Part shown: piece by piece, positions 6,694-10,983 of the stretch | Numbering within the stretch: position 1 is the stretch's first letter | Layout: each line of letters begins with the position of its first letter | Assembly: GCA_027450105.1 (NCBI GenBank) | Contig: DAIDKJ010000032.1 | Coordinates: 1 to 10,983, forward strand | Direction of reading: 5' to 3' | From: Ferrovum sp. | Lineage (GTDB): Bacteria; Pseudomonadota; Gammaproteobacteria; Burkholderiales; Ferrovaceae | DNA length: 10,983 nt | Translations under genes and position numbers: made by a program | The notes under the pieces: model-generated | Told to the model about the DNA's origin: nothing | The model's database searches: none | Seen by the model: the letters and a program-made list of their open reading frames with translations, nothing else

Positions 6694-7718
6694 GAGGGTA
6701 ATCCTTTGGTGGGGCGTTCACGAATCAGGCGTAATCCCAGTTCGAGGAGGGATTCCCAGGGGTGTCCATGGCCCACGCCCTTGATCATGCGATCGATGCG
6801 GGCGCAGTGCAGGAGGGCTTTCTGGCAGTTGCCCACAGAGAGGGGAGGCTGCATCCGTTCCATCCATTGCTGGCGCGGACCCCATACGCGAGCCTCTTTC
6901 CAGGCTTGGGCCAGGGGGCGTTGGTGCTGGCGCGCGCAGGCCAGCTGCAACAAGCCCCGTAAATCTTCGCTCACAGTCCACAGGACCAGGGGAAGGGCCT
7001 CGTCTTCGGCCTGCAAACCCCGCAAACTGCGCACAAAACGCGCCAAATCCTGAGTGAGCAGGGCTTCGGACAAGTCGTTGAGGCGATGACGTCCAACCGG
7101 CATGACGGCCTCCACCACTTGTGGCAAGGTGAGGAGTCCGGGTGCGAATAACAACCCCAGTTTTTGAATTTCCTGGTGCGCTGCCAACAGGTTACCCTCC
7201 ACACATTGCACCAGAAAGGTCAGGGCCTCCGGGGAGAGGCTCTGCTGCTGGGAAGAGAGACGTTGAGTAATCCAGTGGGGAAGCTGTTCATGGCCAATGG
7301 TTTTGGCGTGGATCAGAGTGCCTCGGGTTTCCAGCGCCTTGAACCAGATACTTTGCTGGGCGCGATAATCCAGGGCGGGCAGGGTGATCAGCAAGAGCAC
7401 GTCGGGCACGCCTTCAAGGGCACACCGTTCCAGAAACCGGGCCCCTTCGGTACCGGGCTTTCCCGAGGGAATGCGCAGTTCCACCAGTTTGCGAGGGCAA
7501 AACAGGGATGGGCTTTGGCAGGACAACTGCAGGGCATTCCAGTCGAACCCGCCCTCCACGGTCCAGGCTTCCCGCTCGTCATAGCCTTGCCCTCGCGCCT
7601 GCTGGCGTACTTGATCCACAGCTTCCAGGGCCAGTAAAGGTTCTTCTCCCAACACCGTGTAGAGGGCTTGCAAACCCCGCTTCAGATGGCTATCCAGTTT
7701 GTCGGAGGGTAGACGCAT
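6690..7718 (-). CDS. holA: DNA polymerase III subunit delta
   Basis: This 342-residue protein is the delta subunit of the clamp-loader complex. It opens the beta sliding clamp during replication. The length equals that of E. coli HolA (343). Similarity is spread over the whole protein, with an N-terminal AAA+-like but ATPase-dead domain: ALYTVLGEEPLLALEAVDQVR (18-38), FDWNALQLSCQSPSLFCPRKLVELRIP (58-84) and LLLITLPALDYRAQQSIWFKAL. EGNLLAAHQEIQKLGLL follows in the middle, then a helical C-terminal collar. As expected for delta, no Walker A motif is present. ATG 7718 lies 5 nt after the lptE stop, with only a distant GGAG. leuS-lptE-holA is a conserved proteobacterial order. Confidence 0.93.
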   Translation of the reverse strand: MRLPSDKLDSHLKRGLQALYTVLGEEPLLALEAVDQVRQQARGQGYDEREAWTVEGGFDWNALQLSCQSPSLFCPRKLVELRIPSGKPGTEGARFLERCALEGVPDVLLLITLPALDYRAQQSIWFKALETRGTLIHAKTIGHEQLPHWITQRLSSQQQSLSPEALTFLVQCVEGNLLAAHQEIQKLGLLFAPGLLTLPQVVEAVMPVGRHRLNDLSEALLTQDLARFVRSLRGLQAEDEALPLVLWTVSEDLRGLLQLACARQHQRPLAQAWKEARVWGPRQQWMERMQPPLSVGNCQKALLHCARIDRMIKGVGHGHPWESLLELGLRLIRERPTKGLPS

Positions 7719-7723
7719 GGGGC

Positions 7724-8302
7724 TCAGGGCTCCGCCTTCACGGTGGGTTTGAGGGTCACGATGCGGTTGAGCATCTGGCGCACCAGTTCGTGCTGCATCT
7801 CGCGGACCATGACCTGTTCTTCAGTGGTCTTGGCCAGAATCTGCACATCATTGTAGTTGAACAGCCGCGACACCGAGACATCGGTGGGATGGAGGATTTC
7901 GTTGCCGGCATTGTCGGTGGCACGAAAATTGAGTCGCGAATACAGGGTGAATTGCGAGACGGTGCCCTGGGCATTGAGGGTGAGAATCTGTTTGGAACGG
8001 TTCAGAGGCGCGACATACACGATGACGTCCGCTTTGTCGGGTTGTGGGACCAGTCGCAGTTGCCCCTCCTGGGTCAAGGCGGTACGAATTTCCCGCTCCA
8101 GATTGGGGTCGAGACCACCGCTACTGAGAAAGAGCGTTTGAAATGGCGCGTGTTGTGTGCCGCGAAGCTTGAAACCGCAGCCACCCAGAAAGGTGACGCA
8201 AAGTAGCAGAATCACCAGCCAGCCCGCAGGAACCACGGGGGCCCAGGGAGTGGCGGAGACTCCAAACCTCGTGCGGCCAGACCAGGAGGTGAGCCAACGC
8301 AC
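7724..8302 (-). CDS. lptE: LPS-assembly lipoprotein LptE
   Basis: This 192-residue lipoprotein plugs the LptD barrel and helps insert lipopolysaccharide into the outer leaflet of the outer membrane. A hydrophobic stretch (28-38) leads to the lipobox L39-G-G-C42, then GFKLRG, the typical start of mature LptE. Residue +2 is Gly, not Asp, consistent with sorting to the outer membrane. The conserved LYSRLNFRATDNAG block and a C-terminal helical region (about 160-185) follow. The start is a GTG at 8302, one nt after the leuS stop, with no clear Shine-Dalgarno. Later in-frame GTGs (codons 23 and 30) would give a shorter signal but lose the arginines of the n-region, so I keep the long form. The resulting 41-residue signal is long for a lipoprotein. 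Confidence 0.91.
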   Translation of the reverse strand: MRWLTSWSGRTRFGVSATPWAPVVPAGWLVILLLCVTFLGGCGFKLRGTQHAPFQTLFLSSGGLDPNLEREIRTALTQEGQLRLVPQPDKADVIVYVAPLNRSKQILTLNAQGTVSQFTLYSRLNFRATDNAGNEILHPTDVSVSRLFNYNDVQILAKTTEEQVMVREMQHELVRQMLNRIVTLKPTVKAEP

Positions 8303-8303
8303 G

Positions 8304-10754
8304 TCAGGAGGCCACGATGTTGATCAGGCGACCTGGAACCACGATGATTTTTCGCACGGTTTTGGCGGCCAGGTGTTTTTGCATCAGGGGGTCGGCCAAG
8401 GCCGCCTGCTCCAGGGCAGAACCTTCCAGCTGACTGCTCACTTGCAGAGAACCACGCAACTTGCCGTTGATTTGCAGCATGAGGGTGATCTCCTCCCGGG
8501 TCAGTGCCTGGGGGTCGGGTTGCGGCCAGGGAGCGTCCAGAATGCTTGGTCCAAAGCCCAGGGACTGCCACAAGCTCTGAGCCAGGTGCGGGGTGATCGG
8601 GGCCAGCAAACGCAACAGGATGGACAGGCCTTCCTCCACCAGGTGATCATTCACCGCGCTGATTTTTTCCAGCGCGTTGAGCAGTTTCATCGTGGCTGAC
8701 GCCACCGTGTTGAATTGCTGCTTGTCCAGATCGTAATTGGCCTGCTTTAACAGCGCGTGGATGTCATAGCGCACATGGGGGGTGTCCATCGGGCTTTGCA
8801 GGGCGCCCAGCTGCCGGCGTGCCTTGAATTCCGCAGCAAAATGCCACACGCGGCGCAAGAAACGGTAGGCCCCCTGAACGCCGGCATCGGACCACTCCAG
8901 GGACTGCTCCGGCGGACTGGTAAAGATGATGAAAAAGCGGGCCGTGTCGGCGCCGTATTGATCGATCAGGGCTTGCGGGTCCACTGTATTGCCCTTCGAT
9001 TTGGACATTTTGGCCCCGTCCTTCAACACCATGCCCTGGGTGAGCAGGTGCTTGAAAGGCTCGTCATGGGTGATCAGACCCTCGTCACGCATCAGCTTGG
9101 TAAAAAAACGCGCGTACAGCAAATGCAGGATGGCGTGCTCGATCCCGCCCACATATTGGTCCACGGGCAACCAGTGGTTGGCACGTTGGTCCAGCATGGC
9201 CTGGCTCAGGTCGGGGCAGGCAAAGCGGGCAAAATACCAGGAGGACTCCACGAAGGTATCCATGGTATCGGTTTCGCGCTTGGCGCTGGCCCCACAACGG
9301 GGGCAGGTGGTCTGATAAAAGCCCGGGTCTTTCTTGAGGGGGGAGCCCAGACCTTCAAAGGTGACGGCTTCGGGCAAGACCACCGGTAAATCCTCCTCGG
9401 GAACCGGAACCTGTCCACACTGCGGGCAATGAATGATGGGGATGGGGCAGCCCCAATAGCGCTGCCGGGAAATGCCCCAGTCGCGCAGGCGGTATTGGGT
9501 GTGGGGTTTGCCGCTCCCCAGAGCCTGCAGGACCAGACCCATTTTTTCCCGGGCTGGCGCCGAGCCCAACCCGGAAAAATCCTCCGAATCAAACAACACG
9601 CCGTCTTCAGTGAAGGCCGCATCAAGAGGAGCGAGACGGGTGGGGGATGAAGTCGAGGCCGCGGCAGGGGCAATCACGGCCTTGATGGCCAGCCCATACT
9701 GGCGGGCAAATTCAAAATCCCGCGTGTCGTGGGCCGGTACCGCCATCACGGCGCCTTCCCCGTAGCCCATGAGAACATAATTGGCCACCCACACGGGCAA
9801 AGGCTTGCCCGTCAGGGGATGGAGCACCCGCAGTCCGGTGTCCATGCCCTTTTTTTCCTGTGTGGCCAGGTCGGCTTCGGCCACTCCACCCTGGCGACAG
9901 GCGTGGATGAATTGAGCGAGCCCGGCGTGCCCTTGGGCCGCTTCCAGGGCCAGGGGATGTTCCGCCGCGATGGCCACGTAAGTGGCCCCATACAATGTGT
10001 CGGCGCGCGTGGTGAACACGGTCAATGCTGTATCGGGAGCGTGGGCCAGGGCAAAGCGGATCAGGGTTCCCGGCGAGCGTCCAATCCAGTTGCGCTGCAT
10101 GGTTTTTACCTGCTCGGGCCAGCCCTCCAGAGTGTCCAGATCCTTCAGCAGTTCTTCGGCATAGGCCGTGATGCGCAGGTAGTACATGGGGATTTCCCGT
10201 TTCTCCACCAGCGCGCCAGAACGCCAACCACGCCCCTCGATCACCTGCTCGTTGGCCAGAACCGTCTGATCCACCGGATCCCAATTGACGGTGCCGGTTT
10301 TTTGGTAAATGACCCCCTTGTGGAACAAGCGGGTAAAGAGCCATTGTTCCCAGCGATAATAGTCCGGGCGGCAGGTGGCTAGTTCTCGTTGCCAATCGAT
10401 GGCCAGCCCCAAGGCCTTGAGTTGCCGTTTCATGGCTTCGATATTCTGGTAGGTCCATTGAGCCGGTGCCACCTGGTTTTGATGGGCGGCGTTTTCGGCC
10501 GGTAACCCAAAGGCATCCCAACCCATGGGCTGGAGGACGTTGAAGCCCTTCATGCGATGGCTGCGCGCCAGGACATCGCCGATGGTGTAGTTGCGCACAT
10601 GCCCCATGTGCAACTTGCCGGAGGGGTAGGGAAACATGGAAAGACAATAATAGGTGGGGCGGGGGTCGTCTTCCCGGGCGCGGTAAGTGCCCTGTTCGTC
10701 CCATTCCTGTTGCAGGCGCGCTTCGATGTGTTGCGGGTTGTACTGATCGTCCAT
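8304..10754 (-). CDS. leuS: Leucyl-tRNA synthetase
   Basis: This 816-residue class Ia synthetase attaches leucine to tRNA-Leu. Blocks in order are the ATP-binding HMGH (49-52) in PYPSGKLHMGHVRNY, KTGTVNWDPVDQTVLANEQV (152-171), the CP1 editing domain with TTRADT (248-253) and AHDTRD (341-346), zinc-type cysteines C443/C446 and C484/C487, KMSKS (582-586) and an anticodon-binding and C-terminal domain to 816. The editing residues look intact, so misacylated tRNA should still be hydrolysed. It is about 45 residues shorter than the 860-residue E. coli enzyme. Most of the deficit sits just before KMSKS, where the leucine-specific domain would be. ATG 10754 is chosen because it gives the family N-terminus. 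The open frame back to 10802 passes through the promoter. It is the first gene of the eight-gene operon. Confidence 0.98.
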   Translation of the reverse strand: MDDQYNPQHIEARLQQEWDEQGTYRAREDDPRPTYYCLSMFPYPSGKLHMGHVRNYTIGDVLARSHRMKGFNVLQPMGWDAFGLPAENAAHQNQVAPAQWTYQNIEAMKRQLKALGLAIDWQRELATCRPDYYRWEQWLFTRLFHKGVIYQKTGTVNWDPVDQTVLANEQVIEGRGWRSGALVEKREIPMYYLRITAYAEELLKDLDTLEGWPEQVKTMQRNWIGRSPGTLIRFALAHAPDTALTVFTTRADTLYGATYVAIAAEHPLALEAAQGHAGLAQFIHACRQGGVAEADLATQEKKGMDTGLRVLHPLTGKPLPVWVANYVLMGYGEGAVMAVPAHDTRDFEFARQYGLAIKAVIAPAAASTSSPTRLAPLDAAFTEDGVLFDSEDFSGLGSAPAREKMGLVLQALGSGKPHTQYRLRDWGISRQRYWGCPIPIIHCPQCGQVPVPEEDLPVVLPEAVTFEGLGSPLKKDPGFYQTTCPRCGASAKRETDTMDTFVESSWYFARFACPDLSQAMLDQRANHWLPVDQYVGGIEHAILHLLYARFFTKLMRDEGLITHDEPFKHLLTQGMVLKDGAKMSKSKGNTVDPQALIDQYGADTARFFIIFTSPPEQSLEWSDAGVQGAYRFLRRVWHFAAEFKARRQLGALQSPMDTPHVRYDIHALLKQANYDLDKQQFNTVASATMKLLNALEKISAVNDHLVEEGLSILLRLLAPITPHLAQSLWQSLGFGPSILDAPWPQPDPQALTREEITLMLQINGKLRGSLQVSSQLEGSALEQAALADPLMQKHLAAKTVRKIIVVPGRLINIVAS
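9815..9855 (-). other. A_AAA_AAG slippery heptamer followed by a hairpin, inside leuS
   Basis: On the leuS strand the in-frame codons GAA AAA AAG (residues 300-302) form the heptamer A_AAA_AAG (9855-9849), the type used for -1 frameshifting in dnaX. A hairpin follows: ATGGACACC (9845-9837) pairs with GGTGCTCCAT (9828-9819) with one bulged C and an 8-nt loop, and three more G-C pairs lie outside a mismatch. There is no Shine-Dalgarno-like stimulator upstream. The residues KKGMDTG are conserved in LeuS, which may alone explain the A run. Confidence 0.3.
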
Positions 10755-10779
10755 GATGGCATCTGAAGAATAAACCGGA

Positions 10780-10785
10780 ATTATA
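10780..10785 (-). promoter_or_regulatory. Candidate -10 element for the leuS operon
   Basis: A perfect TATAAT on the minus strand lies 25 nt upstream of the leuS ATG. This would give a leader of roughly 20 nt. No convincing -35 hexamer is seen at 16-18 nt spacing. No T-box or leader peptide with leucine codons fits in so short a leader, so leucine-dependent attenuation is unlikely from this start. Confidence 0.55.
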
Positions 10786-10820
10786 CCCCGATGCCAGGGC
10801 AAACCCGGAGTGGGCTCTCG

Positions 10821-10826
10821 TATAAT
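10821..10826 (+). promoter_or_regulatory. Candidate -10 element for the uvrD-type helicase gene
   Basis: A perfect TATAAT on the plus strand lies 29 nt before the helicase ATG, with a start of transcription expected near 10833. The -35 region is poor (GGCAAA at 17 nt spacing). I see no CTG-N10-CAG LexA box in 10755-10855, although E. coli uvrD is SOS-regulated. Confidence 0.55.
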
Positions 10827-10855
10827 GTAGGGGGACTCTATCTTCGGTGGTTTTC

Positions 10856-10983
10856 ATGAATGCTGGATTGCTTGATGGACTAAATGCGGAACAACTGGCG
10901 GCGGTTACTCTGCCCCAGGAATCAGCACTGATTCTGGCGGGTGCCGGAAGCGGTAAAACCCGGGTGTTGACCACCCGCATGGC
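10856..10983 (+). CDS. uvrD: UvrD/Rep-family superfamily 1 DNA helicase, 5' end only
   Basis: Only the first 42 codons (plus two bases) are in the window. They contain the SF1A Q motif LNAEQLAAV (9-17, with Q13) and the Walker A motif AGAGSGKT (28-35), followed by RVLTTRM, as in UvrD/Rep/PcrA 3'-5' helicases. The leader GLLDGLNAEQ resembles UvrD (SYLLDSLNDKQ) more than Rep, which starts directly at LNPGQ. I therefore favour UvrD, the mismatch and excision repair helicase, but the visible part cannot settle it. A GGTGG sits about 5 nt before the ATG. The gene diverges from leuS across 101 nt. Confidence 0.85.
   Translation, partial: MNAGLLDGLNAEQLAAVTLPQESALILAGAGSGKTRVLTTRM

Noticed and set aside
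9102..9108. A7 (T7 on the leuS strand) run in leuS
   Set aside because: It encodes the Phe-Phe of ARFFTKL, a normal part of the LeuS fold. There is no slippery context of the efficient bacterial type and I noticed no hairpin.
9729..10382. 217-residue plus-strand open frame antisense to leuS
   Set aside because: It has no domain features and its length is explained by the GC-rich codon use of leuS.
10755..10802. Longer leuS beginning upstream of ATG 10754
   Set aside because: The extension includes the TATAAT box and has no LeuS similarity. MDDQYNPQHIEARLQ is the normal N-terminus.
9712..10980. 422-residue open frame on the minus strand running through leuS and antisense to the helicase start
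   Set aside because: It is out of frame with leuS, covers the promoter region and has shadow-like composition. Only its part after 9849 matters, as the -1 frame of the possible slippery site.
1..10983. Search for CRISPR arrays, tRNAs, IS ends, attachment sites and phage or defence genes
   Set aside because: Nothing of the sort is visible. Recognised housekeeping genes cover almost the whole window.

Overview
The window is an ordinary, densely packed stretch of chromosome from a GC-rich Gram-negative proteobacterium. An LPS-transport lipoprotein gene (lptE) indicates an outer membrane. The order leuS-lptE-holA-proA-nadD-rsfS-rlmH and the yggS-proC-yggT block are arrangements known from gamma- and betaproteobacteria and their relatives. 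I cannot name the genus from sequence alone. I see no tRNA, rRNA, CRISPR array, insertion sequence, phage gene or other sign of mobility.

Layout: (1) positions 1-225, minus strand: the N-terminal 75 codons of a DUF971 protein running off the left edge. (2) 289-2356, plus strand: yggS, proC and yggT, an operon whose genes overlap by 4 nt at both junctions and which is preceded by a TATGAT -10 element. (3) 2357-2386: a short convergent gap holding a hairpin. (4) 10754 down to 2387, minus strand: eight genes in a nearly gapless run, leuS, lptE, holA, proA, nadD, rsfS, rlmH and rng. (5) 10755-10855: a divergent promoter region with a TATAAT on each strand. (6) 10856-10983, plus strand: the start of a UvrD/Rep-type helicase gene running off the right edge. 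No stretch over 300 nt lacks a gene.

Functions: the large operon mixes growth-linked housekeeping work. It charges tRNA-Leu (leuS), assembles LPS at the outer membrane (lptE), loads the DNA polymerase clamp (holA), makes NAD (nadD), controls and modifies the 50S ribosomal subunit (rsfS, rlmH), processes RNA (rng) and carries the second step of proline synthesis (proA). The opposing operon carries the last proline step (proC) with a PLP-homeostasis protein (yggS) and a membrane protein (yggT). proB, the first step, is not in the window.

I found no convincing undescribed system. The points most worth a second look are a leucyl-tRNA synthetase that appears to lack the leucine-specific insertion before KMSKS, an A_AAA_AAG heptamer followed by a hairpin inside leuS, a G8 tract in yggT, and frequent non-ATG starts (4 of the 10 genes whose start and stop are both in the window).
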